Shown one piece after another: positions 44,690 through 57,759 of a stretch of DNA of 64,000 nt. This DNA is from Dolomedes plantarius (Eukaryota; Arthropoda; Arachnida; Araneae; Dolomedidae), in contig OU015497.1 in NCBI GenBank assembly GCA_907164885.2, forward strand, positions 63,901,577 to 63,965,576. The letters are read 5' to 3'. Every line of letters starts with the position of its first letter. Positions within the stretch are counted from its first letter, which is position 1. A program made the position numbers and the translations under genes. The notes below the pieces were generated by a model. It was not told the origin of the DNA, did no database searches, and saw only the letters and a list, made by a program, of their open reading frames with translations.

Positions 44690-45715
44690 TTTTACCGTTT
44701 CTACCCCACGCTACCTGAAAGTAACCTATTAAACATCAGTTATACTAATTAACTAATTTCATGTTACAAGAAGATATTCTTAAACTTTAAGAGTTTATCT
44801 CTTTGCAATAGATAATAATATAAAAATAAGATATTTTTAAAATCTCGTGTACAAAAAGAAAAAAATAGTGGAGAGAAATGAACCATGTTGGATGTTTTAA
44901 AAACAAAATTCTATAAAAAGATAATTTATGAAATGACTGTAAGATCTTTCTCTATTTTCATATATTCCACGCTTTAAGCATAGTTAAAATTAAGATAAAA
45001 TCTTAAAATGGTTAGATATACAAATGACAATTCAATACAATTTTTTATTCCTCTTTTATGCTATGACGTTCGGTAATAACTTCCTCCCTACAAACCAGAA
45101 AATTGTTTGATTAATGTTGAAATTTTTTTAACTGGACTTGTTTTTTTAAATATTATCAAATATGGTTTAACGTTACCAAGACCCCAGGTCTCTTCGTATC
45201 CATTACTTTTGAGGGGGTGGATATTGACATCCCTTGAACACAGCTGTACTTCAACCCCTAGACCCCACAGGGCGTTAGAGGTTTTATAGTGAGATTGATC
45301 CCCAAACTATTCAAAAACACCTCCACAATTTTGTAACTAGTTACTTTAAATATGTTAGCAATAAAAATATCAAAAATTTATTTGCCCTGGATCCTGCTAA
45401 TGAGAAAAAACCTTGTATCCTCGTTGCTCGAAACTATTATTATTTTTCTCTTTTTTTAATTATAAATAAATAAATGTATACAAATATATAAAAACGCCCG
45501 GCATGCTAGTATGTAATTCCTTAACCGAAACTATGAAACTCTAATTTGTAACATTCATGGAAACCTGAAATTGCCTTTAGATGAATTCGAGAGTTCAAAA
45601 TAACTCCTAAATCAAGGTTCGTGATCCAATCCCCACAAAGTAATTGAAATCTTCCCCAAAATTTTCTTTATTTAGTGAACTCCAAATGGTAAAAATTATA
45701 TTTATTTAAACTCTA
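44690..45715. other. no gene seen
   Basis: AT-rich sequence with a short mixed patch at 45170-45300. Nothing supported. Confidence 0.45.
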
Positions 45716-45719
45716 TTTT

Positions 45720-45925
45720 ATCCCTGTCAAGTAAACTTACTCTTCTAGTGTATGTTATATTACTATGAACTCACGGATCAAAAAATTATTTTTTTCCCTT
45801 TCGATATATCCTATCTCTGACTCTTTCTCTCTTCACAATTATTTTGAATTTTCCATATGAACACCGACTGAAATCTCTGAATTGAAGGTCTTGGTCCGGG
45901 GACTGCAGTTCCCACCAAATTTCCC
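45720..45925 (+). repeat. fragment resembling the LINE 3' flank
   Basis: The words tactatgaactcacggat and ctgaattgaaggtcttgg, then gactgcagttccc, match the minus strand of 5612-5760, the extra 3' piece of the Jockey-type LINE. It may be a 5'-truncated relative or the origin of a transduced tail. It lies just before copy B. Confidence 0.5.
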
Positions 45926-46352
45926 GTGAAGAGTTCGATTGTAGGGGTGGTCAGAAGCGAACTGACTTTCAGAAGGATCGAGTCAAGCCGTTACAGAATG
46001 TGCTACGCTGTCCAGGTGATTTTTGGGGAACAACTCTATTACGGACAATTCCAATTCGCGGTTTGTTCAGAGGCAATCTGAAAGAGATTGTAATCCATGA
46101 AGCTATAAAACCATTAAACCATGAGAGGCACTCCGAATTTAGATCCATAAAGGCGAGAATGTGATCCATGAAGCTAGAAGCATATACAACATGACGCTAT
46201 AAGACCATGAACAACATGAAGATATCTTTTAGCTACATGGTGTGATCTTCACGTTTTGTGAAAGCGATTCGGAAAATATCTAAACAACAAAGGTATATGT
46301 CGTTTATTCTTGTGTTGTAGTTACAGTTCCACGTTTATAATATAAATAATAA

Positions 46353-47033
46353 TCTCTCTATTCTAAAAAATAGTAACTTCCGCTGCCACCACTGTCAAAA
46401 GCTTTTCACGCTATCTCCGAAACCACTGAGGGTATGGGGTCGAGAGCGATACCAATGGATGCAGAAAATCAGGAGGACCAATGTAAGACATGTCTAATCT
46501 TCGTCAGACTTTATTTTATTATTATTTATTTTATGTTTTGTGGGAAAATATTGACTTTTTCATCTTCAGATTACGATAACTCGCCAAAAAATGATCGTAG
46601 AATTTTTATCATTTTACAAAATAACACTACAGACATTTCTCTTTCAAACTAGTCCTCATTTGTTTAAAAATATTTAAAAAGACTAATATTTTCATCAAAA
46701 AATAAAACACAGTATTTCAAGAAATATCGTCCCATATGTGGATGTAATATCGATGCTCCTCGAGTTTTTATCTTACAAAGAAAATATTTTCATAATCTGG
46801 AAGCTGAAAGCTTTCTTATTCATATAAACCTCATTTCAAGTCTTTATCTTAAAATTTCGATTTTTAATTAAATTTTAAAGCTGATAATTCAACAGTGATG
46901 AAAAGCCCTTCGCATAAGTGTGACAACAGTAAATGGATGGAACCTGTTACATTTCTCGAGAATCACAACATGTGTCTCGCTATTAGCCCTAACAGAGGAG
47001 TGAGCGTAGCGAGCCTCGGGGCGAAGGCCCTAG
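46353..47033 (+). mobile_element. Helitron-like non-autonomous element, 681 bp
   Basis: It starts TCTCTCTATTCTAAA and ends CCCTAG. A small GC-rich hairpin (GCCTCG-GGG-CGAAGGC, 47013-47028, one bulged base) sits just before the end. It sits exactly between A and T with no target duplication. Copy A has the uninterrupted aataataa|tcttg at 1071-1083. TC start, CTRR end, 3' hairpin and A|T insertion are the Helitron hallmarks. There is no Rep/helicase gene. Confidence 0.82.
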
Positions 47034-48399
47034 TCTTGAAAATAATTATTAGTAAACGAGGAAATATAATAAATACCTAAATTTGATTGTTTGGAGAACG
47101 TTACAATAGTATAATGCATGCATTGAAATATTTATCATGTCTTGTTTTCAATTTATTATTGGTTTTATATGACTCCCTGTGATAACTTTCAACAACCTAA
47201 ATACAGGTATATTTATTTACCAAGAAAATTTTAGCATAAGAACGGCTGAAATTCCATAACGCACAAACTCAACATTTAATAATTTTCTTTTCGGTTAACT
47301 TATCTGAGAGAAAATGTAAAGACTATTCAACGATTATTGACCGCAGCAGAAAATTCGAAGCCAACATAACGAGGATGATGATTTTAAAAAAAGTTTCATG
47401 TAATATATCAGATTTTCTGATGCACATTAAAGTCAAGTGACAGTTTTCTAATTAAGAATCCGTCCCTGATCATAATTAATGTATTTTATCTATGATGAGT
47501 GCATACATTTTGTAAATGAATCTTCTTATATAAAACAATTTGCTGTTGAAGGAATTAATATCATAATCTCTCTAAAATTGTGAAACTCCTCAGTAGAAGA
47601 ATTAACTGAATGATTTGATACTCTAACATTTCAGTTTAAAAGTTTTTTCTGAAACCTTTTAGTAAAGAAAATGAGTTTTAAAATACTTCAAAACTTGTGA
47701 TAATTATCCTTTTTTACAAACAAATGGCAATAAATTAGCTTAAATATTGTGCAAAATCTAATAAATGGTAAACAGCTTTCAGTATTATCTAAATATAATG
47801 AACTTTAAAAGTATCATACTTGACATTGATTTATGATTTTGATGAATAAAACTTTTTAAAATATTCATGGAAGTGCCCTGTGCATAGTCTTTTATATGTA
47901 CAACAATGTTTTAGTTATTTTATATGCGTCCAATTTTGATAAATAGCCCAACTTTCCAGTAATTTATAAATCCCGTTTAACTGATTTAATAAAAAAGCAA
48001 GATACCTTTAGAGTCTCTAGATTTTCCCTACATTTTTGAAACTTTTGAAAATTTTTAGTTGATTTTGGTGATTCTAGATTTTTTTACTTCAATACCGATT
48101 CTTCCCAGAAATTACTTAAAATGGGTATGAGGATTCTGATCCATATCTCGATGTAATATTTAAATATAGTTTTATGGAAGATATTATTTATTATTGCTTA
48201 GAAGCAAATAATTGGCTCTTATACTAGGCAATTGGAAATGTGAACTTTAAGAGAAATACATTCCATAATTATATCTTTCATATGACCTTAGACTGCAAAT
48301 TGGTACAAATATGTTACCTAGGTATTCAAAATTTGGATTATATTTCCATTTCTTTAAGTTTCTTCAATAATGTGACTCCTAATATCTCTCCGAGACAGT

Positions 48400-48590
48400 A
48401 GGGAAAAAGTATTTAATGATGAGTACTCACGAGTACTCATAAATAAGTACTCATAAATAGTACTACGTATGATTACTTCTTTGTTGATGTAGTTATTAAT
48501 TGATGACTCGATTACCCCTCGCTTTAATTATTCTCATTTTATTAATTCCGTAACTTTAGTCATTCCGCCTTCACCTATTCCATGGAATAT
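48400..48590. repeat. small insertion with gagtactca repeats
   Basis: Copy B has about 190 bp here that copy A lacks at 4886-4895. It contains a palindrome, gagtactcacgagtactc, and tandem taagtactcataaata words. Three units of atatgattgtaataat follow directly (48587-48650). It may be a small foldback or MITE; ends could not be defined. Confidence 0.4.
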
Positions 48591-50610
48591 ATGATTGTAA
48601 TAATAATTATTTGTGATATGATTGTAATAATAATATATGATTGTAATAATACTCTTTGAACTGGTCATCTTTACTCGATTCAGATTGTTCTTTTCTCTAC
48701 CTCTTTACGCTCTTTAAACAATCCAATGTTATTATTCTCTAATGCAATAAAGTTCTGGCCTTTAAAAATTAGTAAAGTGTTGACCAAATTGGGAAACGAC
48801 CACTTCAAAAAAGTATGAAAGGATACTGATAACGATACTATGGTCTTTATCACTCGTTCTGCTTTTTACTTTAATTCGCTCTAATTAATACTGTCAAACA
48901 TATGATGTCTCATGTTGTAATTTCGATTTTTTTTTTCTGGCAGTCACAGTTCTCTGGCAGAATTTCATACTAAAAAACCCAGAAATCTTAGAAGAAAAGC
49001 AAAATATACAATTGAATTACGAATATAGTACATATAAAATTATTTTTATTTTCCGTTTACTTGGTAATATAAAAATCAAATCAATGTATAAAGTCATTAA
49101 AATTGACGTTTTGTAATTAATAAGGTTACATTTAGTTTATATGTCAATTCATCTGTTTTGAATTTCCAAAATTTATCATTTTTTATAACCAAAATATGTT
49201 GAAGCATCTTTCCAAGGGAAAAGAGATTTAATATTTGATTTCCAAAACATCTATTACTTGAATATGAACACCATTAAGCTCGATTCAGTCATAGTATAGT
49301 GAATGGGCAATAGCTACGGGAAAAAGAGAAAACATCATGTTTTATATAACTCAGATTTTTATGCAAAATCAAATTTATTTTCACCACCATGACATAAAAA
49401 ATTATTGACATACATTTGGTATTGTGCAGTACTCCTTTACCTAAATGTTTGTTCTCAGTTTGTGAGTTTGAAGCACTAGTACTCCTTTCGTTGGTTGATT
49501 GGGTTAAATGGTGCAAGGTCCAAAATATGACATAAAGCGCCAAACACAAGACTAGAGGCAATGAAGAGTAATTATAAATGCACAATGCTCGAACCAAGAA
49601 CGGAAATTACAGATAAACACGGATAGACAATCAGTACTCCTTTATTTAAATGTTTGTTCTCAGTTTGAGAGTTTGAAGCAATAAATAGTATTACTTTCCC
49701 TAAACTTTTGTATTCAGTGTTGGAGTTTCAAGCTATAGTATTCCTTATCCTAAATGTTTGTACTCAGTTTGTGAGCTTGAAGCTACAGAGATATAAAATC
49801 TCCAATAAACTAGAAAAAAATATAAAAAAATATTTTTGCTTTAAAATTCAAGAAACCTGAGAACACTTAAGTTCATGAAGGAGTTTCAAGACTGTATCAT
49901 ATGGGGGTAATTAGAATAGAATTTTTGTATAAAAAGTACTTAGTGCAAATTTAGTTTATGAAACCTGATAAATTTACTTTCCGTACAGAAAAATCTCTGA
50001 AGTTTGCTATAGTATCCTGATAAGCACATTTTGGGTTTCAAGTCATAGAACGTAAAACGCATTGAATAAAAAATGTGTTAGTACATCAGAAAGTACTTAA
50101 AACATGTTTACCAGATAAAACTTGAATAATATAATCGTGAAAAAAATTGTCCGTAATAATCTTGACATTACTATAGGAAGCATATGTGAAGAAATAGTGA
50201 ATGTTTATACAACACATTTGTCAATGCAGTCATAAATGCAGAAAGAGAATTTTGAGAGATTAAAAACAGTTCCAGTCATAGTATTGTCAGAAACAGTTTT
50301 TAATTATATCAATCCATTCAAATTGTGTAAATCTGCATTATGAGGTGAGTTTCCTGTCACATTTGTCTTTTTGACACGGCACAAACTAATGAGATTGATT
50401 ATCTGATAAATTCCACAGACAAAAGCAATATTGTCTATTTTTATTGAAACGTAATGTGTTCTCTTCCTTTTCCAGCAATTCAAAAATCTCCCTGATTATT
50501 GCCGTGAAGCATTTCTAATATTTTTAAGCTGTATTATAAAGTGTTCAAAGGAACAAACTATCCACGTTATAAGATCTAAAATAATGACATTGCACTACTG
50601 ATGGATGGAA

Positions 50611-51060
50611 GAAACGAAGGCATTTTTAGTTGAAAAGTGATTTATTGAAGTAGCATTTTATCAAATTACAAAAATAGATGGTACATGATTGAAGTCAAGA
50701 CACATTAGATTTGACATGCATTGCTTGAATCTTAAACGAAATAATTAAATCAATAGAAAATATTGCATATTACACAAGTAGTATTTTTGTTTGAAAAATG
50801 TCCAATTGCACGAAAAACAATAAAAAATCACCCGATTAACCTAGTAATATGGATTTCGGTTCAGAAAAGACCATTAGCATTCAATGTTTCGACTTCGGAA
50901 AAGATTCTAGTTGGTTACTGAGGTATGGTATTCCATTTTAAAGCAGTCATTCTGAAAATAAAGAAAAGAATATTCAATTTAGATAAATGCATTATCAATG
51001 CAGTATTAGAACTGACCTGAAAACAAATTAATACAAATAACTAGACATATATGCTCAGTT
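50611..51060. other. no gene seen
   Basis: AT-rich sequence after copy B. Nothing supported. Confidence 0.45.
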
Positions 51061-51880
51061 TGATGCTGCACTTCACCATTAGTTCTAAAATTCTGATAAG
51101 ATAAACAGTAAAATATCATATCATAAAACAGTACCATTTAATAAACATCTGTTTACTGATGATTTTTTTATAGGTCCTCACCTACAGGTCTACCGTCAAC
51201 TAGTATTTATTTCAATAAAATTAATTTTTATTATATGTAACAGCATAAAATGGCTAACATAAAATGTGAGAAGCCTTTAAATTAGAATAATTTTTTTTTA
51301 AATTTAACAGTCATAGGTTAAAACTTCAATAGCCATTTCTCCCTGGAAGTCCCAAAATTCAGATAAAGAGAAACATTAGTAAAACATCTTATCATAATGC
51401 AATACCATTTAATAAATATCTTTTCACTAAAGTTTAGTTTTTTTATAGGTCCACATCTACAATTCTGCAGTCAACTAGTATTTTTGACAGCAAAATTATT
51501 TTTATTTTATGTGAGAGCAGCAAATAACTAACATAAAGTGTAGAAAGCCTTTCAATTATAATTAAGGTAATACTTTATTTAATTTAATAGTCATATTTAA
51601 AAAAATTAATCGTCATTTCCACAGTTAGTTCCAAAACTCAGAAAATTATTAGTAAAATATATTATTATAATGCACTACTTTTTAATAAATATCTGTTTCT
51701 TAATGTTCTGTTTTTTATAGGTCCACATCTACAATTCTGCAGTCAAGTAGCATTTATGGCAATTACATTAACTTTTATTATAAGTGAGAACAGAAAATAA
51801 CTAACATAAACTGAGGGTTGCCTTTAAATTATAATTTATATATTAAGATATTCTTTTTTTTAATTTAATAGACATAGGGA
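51060..51880. repeat. 272-bp tandem repeat, three units
   Basis: The word ggtcc(t/a)ca(c/t)ctaca occurs at about 51174, 51448 and 51720, each preceded by ttaataaa(c/t)atct and followed by tagtattt and ctaacataaa words. The spacing is 272-274 bp. The second and third units are closest. Non-coding. Confidence 0.8.
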
Positions 51881-51889
51881 ATCTCTGAT

Positions 51890-53077
51890 CTTATCTATGA
51901 AACAAATTTACTGCATATATTTTCATCTTGCTATGAAAACAATATATACTGCACTACATATCATAAGACAAAAAATCCTTCATCTTACGTGATTCTCACA
52001 TTACTATGGTTACCGATTGTAGGAGTATCGTACTTGCTTTTGATATCACATAACACATTTCTGGTAGGATACCTAAAGTCTTCTACAAAGTATGAAGGTA
52101 TGACCACCGTCTATCCCCTATTTACACTGTCAGGAACCCGGTCTCTTGTAGTTGTTCTGTTACCTCAAAGATACCTACGATTATAACAACTATGAGTTTA
52201 AACCTTCATACCTAAAGCCCCATTGAGTAATTTCTTGAAATCAAGAAAATTGGTGCTTCCATAATTCCCCAATAAGAAATTAGAATAAAGTAGATCAGTC
52301 GAGCGTAGCAAGTTAATGCTGAAACATCCATAAATCCCTATTTTTTTTATTATTTAAGAAACAAATTTAAAAACTCCTCGTGTACCACAAAGTATACCAC
52401 GAGGGTTACAAAAGTAAGTAAAAATAACAAAAGACCTAAAAATCTAGACTGTGCATGAAGTCAGATAGAATAAAAATTCTCCTTCCTTCTAACAAGATCA
52501 GAGAACACAGGAGGCCAACTCATGGAGAGGCCCTCCAAACTTGTCCTAAAAGCAGATCTAAGAATAAATCCCTATTAAATAGTCTGTTTTATTTGATTTT
52601 CACATAAAATATTTTTTGTCGTAATTCGAATCCCATTCTATAAAAGCAAACTAATTAAAAGAGTAACAGTGGCGAATTTGTTCCTCTTTCCAATTTAATT
52701 CAAAAATAGATATGATGAGTAATTAAAATTATCGGATTCGTTAGTTTAATGACGTTTACGTGATTCTTCTTTCAGTACTTTCACTATCATCAATAAATAC
52801 AATTTAAAAAAGAACACACTGCAAAATTTAGTGCAATCAATAATTTTTTATGAATATACTAAGCAATTTTTTAAAAATAAAATTACATATCTAATGAGGG
52901 GTGAATTAAATCAACATAAATACTTAGAAAATTTCTGTTCCAGTGTTAGAAATGAAAGCGGAAACTAATACAGAGGCTGTTAATATATATACCGTAGTTC
53001 TGTAAAAATATACCGCAGACGATATGATCATTGGGAAATTATAATTATTTCTTACATATATCAAGCAAGGAAAACTT
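51890..53077. other. no gene seen
   Basis: The 65-codon frame at 51989-52186 has no start context or splice signals that persuade me. A short inverted pair (tatgaaggtatg and cttcataccta) lies near 52090 and 52210. The rest is AT-rich. Confidence 0.4.
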
Positions 53078-53950
53078 ATAGTAAAACTATATTTAAAAAT
53101 GGGCAAAATTTTCAAATGTATATTTAAACAGATTTCTTTCATGAATACTATTTTTAACAAACACAAATACACTAAAAATATTTTACAATCACATGAAATA
53201 TTTCTTGAACGAAATTAGGTGATTTTGATTGTAAACAAAATACTTAATTTATTTTAAAATATCCCCTTTACTCCTTTTCGATTCATTTTTTTTTTAGAAG
53301 AAGAGTGTCACAAGACAGTTTTAATGCTATTATTTTATTCGTTAAATGGTATTTAAAGAAACAATATTATTTAGTGCGTCTTTTACTACATAAGCTTATT
53401 CTAATCTTCAGAAATTTAATTTGTAAAGTAAATTACAGTAATATTAAACCTAAAAGAATTAAAGTTAAAATTTAAATAGATATATACTAATAAATATTGT
53501 TTATAGAAGTTTTAGTAGCATAAAATAATTTTCATATTATTTTCATAAATTTTATATTAAAATCTTATAGAGATCAAATCTGATGAATAGAAAAAATCAT
53601 TGAAAAGAAAAATTTGAATTTTTGTTGTACACAAAATATTTTTGAAATTTCATTGCTCTCGAATTGAATTCACTGGGAAAAATTATTGGAAAAGAAAGAT
53701 GTATTTTTTTTGCAGAAAAGTTCACCGTATTCAAGTTACACGTCATAAAATAGCTTTGGTTTTGTAATAGGATCCTAATTTTTTCTCAGTTTTGAGAACC
53801 GATGTGAAAATTTCTGACTAAAAATTTAAATGTAGTTGCGCAGATTAGTAAAATTTTTTAAAATAAAATTTTCTATTTTGTGGGAACGAGGAAGTTTGAA
53901 TGCATAATATTACTTTTTCCAACTTTAATGTAAACTCTAAGCATAATATA
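53078..53950. repeat. duplicated segment E, copy 1
   Basis: It aligns with 54231-55320 in direct orientation. Shared blocks include taaacagatttctttcatga, the hAT empty site agtgtcacaagacag (53303-53318) and ttgttgtacacaaaat. It lacks the MITE of copy 2. Non-coding. Confidence 0.8.
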
Positions 53951-54230
53951 GTAAGTATTCAGAAATTACGGCTACCCCAGGTTTCACTTATACGCCTTGT
54001 TCAAACTGACAACCGGAAGCTACGTAGCAAAACACGTACTCGCAGCCGAGGGTTAATTTCCTACGTTCGGTGCCATTTTGCATTCATGTAGGGCCCGAGG
54101 GCGCCGGATATACAGTACAGATCTGCAATCCACTCAAGGCACCCCAAGCCCCCTGCATAAAATAATAAAAAAAATTCTGTGAGCTCTACCAAAAATGAGT
54201 GAAAAATTATCCTTTTTCCCAAAAGAAATA

Positions 54231-55320
54231 AAGTAAAGTTCTATTTAACTATGGCAAAATTTGCAAAGATATATTTAAACAGATTTCTTTGATGAATACT
54301 ATTTCTAACAAACACAAATACACTAAAAATATTTTACAATGACATGGAATATTTCTTGACAGGAATTAAGAGATTTTGTTTGTAAACAAAATACTTAAAT
54401 TATTTTGAAGATATCCCCTTTAAGATGCCTTTTTTGGGGGAAGAGTGTCACAAGCAGTGGCGCACCCAGGGGGGGGGCCCAGGGGGCCCTGCCCCCCCCC
54501 AAAGAAATAGAAATATAGATTTTGCATTATAAATATTTTTATTCGTTCATCTCGGCCCCCCCGCAATGCATTATAAATATTTTTATCCATTCATCTCGGC
54601 CCCCCCCCCCCCAAGAAAAAATCCTGGGTGCGCCACTGGTCACAAGACAGTTTTCATTCTACTGTTTAATCTGTTAAATGGTATTTAATGAAATGCAATT
54701 ATTTAGAGCGTATTTTACTACATAAGTTTATTCCCATATTCGGAAATTTAATTTGGAAAGTAATCATTTTAGAGTAGTATTAAATCTCAGAAAAAAATTA
54801 AAGTTAAACTTTAAATAGATGCATACCACAAAATATTGTTTATAGAAGCTTTAGTAGCATAAAAACTAATTTTTAACTTATTTTCATAAAATATATATTA
54901 AAATCTTTTAGATAAAATCTGAGAATAGAGATAAAATCTGATGAATAGAATAAATCATTGAACAGAAAAATTTGAATTTTTGTTGTACACAAAATATTTT
55001 TGAAAATTCGTTGCTCTCGAATTGAATTTACTAGGGCAAATTATAAGAAAAGAAAGAGCTATCTTTTGAAAAAAAGTTCACCATATTCATGTTATGCGTC
55101 AAAAAATAGATTTGGTTTTGTAATAGGATCCTAATTATGTGTCACTTTAGAGAATTGATGTGAAAGTTTCTCTCTAGAAATGTAAAAGTAGTTGCCCGGA
55201 TTAAAATTTTTTAGGAGAGTAAAATTTTTTAAAATAAATTTTCTATCTTGTTGGAACGAATAAATTTTAATGCAGAATAATACATTTTCTCACTTTAATG
55301 GGAACTCTAAACACAAAATA
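54231..55320. repeat. duplicated segment E, copy 2
   Basis: It is the partner of 53078-53950, separated from it by about 280 bp that includes a GC-richer patch at 54000-54110. It carries the hAT MITE at 54455-54638. Confidence 0.8.
54455..54638. mobile_element. 184-bp hAT MITE with 8-bp target duplication
   Basis: The ends CAGTGGCGCACCCAGG and CCTGGGTGCGCCACTG are perfect inverted repeats. The 8-bp word gtcacaag flanks it at 54447-54454 and 54639-54646. The empty site is at 53307-53314. Inside, a roughly 50-bp unit (gcattataaatatttttat, then ctcggccccccc) is present twice with long C runs. Confidence 0.92.
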
Positions 55321-55329
55321 AGGAAAAAA

Positions 55330-56709
55330 AAAACATTGAGTTCTACAAGAAAGTAAAATTTCCCTTTTTTCCCAAAAATATTAATCATGGAATTTCGAAC
55401 AGGATGCAAAAGTATTTTCTGTAATCTATACATGCTAAAAACTTAATAATTTGAATTCTTTCAAACTTAGGGTTAATAGACACTTAAATATTTTGAAGTG
55501 TTCTACGACGTCCAGTAAAAATATAATTTATTGCATTAACTTTATATAGCAATATTTTTAAAGTGTAGAAAGAAGAAATATTCTAGATAGAAGGTAATCA
55601 ACCATGGGATCTTTATAAATATTTTTTTCTCAAGTAGAATATGTTCCAAAAAATTTTCCCTTAAAATCAAAAAGAATTAGATAATGACGCATCAAAATTA
55701 CCCTTTCCATATAATGCTAAATATTTCAGAGGAATTCTGACCATACATGTGTGAAGAGAATAAATTTTATTTTTATTACTTTAAAGTTTAGTCATCCATT
55801 TAAATTTCTTCTACGTAACCTTTAGCGATATGGCCTTTCATATTCTGGTTAAATATTAAACCACGCTTGTACACTCTATTTTCTTCCCTTTTTGTCAAAA
55901 AATTGTTTTTATAGTCACATTACTGTTGATTTGGTATTTTGTTATATGCTGTATTACAAAATTTAAGCTCTATCAAATATTAAAAGTCTTATTTTCTTTC
56001 GATTAGAAAGTTAAAAAAATTAATTTTAACAGAAAGTAAATATGTCAAAGTAATTGTTCTTTGAAGCAGTCTAAAACAAGGGCGGGAGACAGTGAAAATA
56101 TTTTGTTTTTCAGCAAACACAAAATCCGTTCTTGAACTCCAAGTCTGATACCCGCGGGGGCGAAAGCCGAACAAAAATTGTACGTTCCATGAACGATCAT
56201 CAATTTGATTCCCATGAATGTGCCATACCTCATCGCTTTGAACTACGTTTACCTTGCATTTGATATTAAACCCAAGGGCAAGAGAAACAATGTGATCTTC
56301 CACTTAAGTGTCCAACTTTTTGATTAATATCGCTTTAAATGACCATTTACTTTTTTTCAGCTAATCGATAAGGAATGTGCAATAATATTGATTATGAATT
56401 TGTTCATACATATTTAGTATTTACGAATATGATACCACTAGTTCTTTGGGAAAAAATATGCTGTATTCAGTTATCAGAATATTTAAGAGATAGAATTGGA
56501 CCACATCCATGTTTTGAATCTAATGTCATAGGCAATAAACCTATGTCAATACCAATGTGCTAATCAAAAAAGTAAACAAGAATAAGCGAACATCATCATG
56601 AAATTTAAAAAAAAGTAAAAAATAAATTATAAAATATAAAACATAATAAAACAGAATTGTCCCATAAAACAACAAACATACTGAGTTCAAAGTTTACTTA
56701 CACACACAG

Positions 56710-56793
<84 letters not shown>

Positions 56794-57755
56794 GCTAGTT
56801 AAATACAAGAATTACAGATTACAAATGTGGTCGTTTAAGTGTTTTACCTTTACAATTATTAGGATTTACCGTAAAATCTTGACTATAATAAGAACACGTG
56901 TATACTTCGCATGCTTGATTCTATTTTCGGAAAAAAATAAAAATTTGACTACAATACGCAACCATATTTTTTCAATATTCTATTTAAAAATTGCATAAAT
57001 ATTTAGTAACACAAATAAAATTTGTAATAAAAAGAAACGAAAACGACAATTTCGGTAGAAAAAACTAATTTTTAATTCAAAACAAACAATAGTGTCAAAT
57101 TATCAGACTTTCACTATAATACAGCTCATCTACTGTTTGTCATTTATTCAATGTTTAAAACTACATTTTTTTGTACTCGAGTATAATACGCGCCCTTATT
57201 TTTGCAGACTAAAATGTGAAAAAAGTGCGTACTACACTCAAGATTTTACGGTAAGTGACAATATTTTTCCAGTAACTATTATAAAAAAGCGTTAATTAAT
57301 GGAAAAATATCTGGAATTAAATTTGTTGTGCAAACCACTTCAATTAGAAATGAACATATCTTAAAGCGAGCCAATTCTGTAGCAATAAAAATAATAAATT
57401 GGTTTTAAGAACAAGCCGATATGAACAGGAATAATCGTTTAGCAGAAACAAAATTTCAAACTAGTGCAAACATTTTTTTAAATAAACTAACGGAATTATT
57501 TCACGTTTTTAATGCTGTAATCATTAATTCTTCTAAAGATTTACGTATAATCGGTATTACACGTTTTGTCAATAATTGATGTTAAAATTACTGAAGAAAG
57601 AACAATGGCTTGACTTCGATTTTTATAGACTATTGTTTACCTATAATTTTACCATGCACCAACATATATAGAGAGAGATATCTAGGAAAGTTAAATACAT
57701 TTAAATGAATCATTCTTCAAAGTAACTATAAAATTGAATTAATGAAGCACACCTT
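55330..57755. other. no convincing gene
   Basis: Mostly AT-rich. A GC-richer patch at 56070-56300 has two overlapping open minus-strand frames without good start or splice signals. A CA run passing into a TA run lies at 56700-56782. Other frames cross low-complexity sequence. Confidence 0.4.
56700..56782. repeat. (CA)n(TA)n microsatellite
   Basis: CA units pass directly into a long TA run. Confidence 0.95.
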
Positions 57756-57759
57756 ACCT

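Larger units (their letters stand above)
45965..50610. repeat. large repeat block, copy B
   Basis: In direct orientation it matches 650-1319, 3766-5611 and 10260-11430 of copy A. It holds the empty sites for the piggyBac (47276-47279) and for the LINE (about 49408-49418), and it carries the Helitron-like insertion and a small insertion at 48400-48585. No gene is supported; the frame at 49289-49597 crosses low-complexity sequence. Confidence 0.8.

Noticed and set aside
55989..56303. Two overlapping minus-strand frames in a GC-richer patch
   Set aside because: The longer one starts at GTG right after a stop, neither has splice signals or known motifs; left as unexplained sequence.
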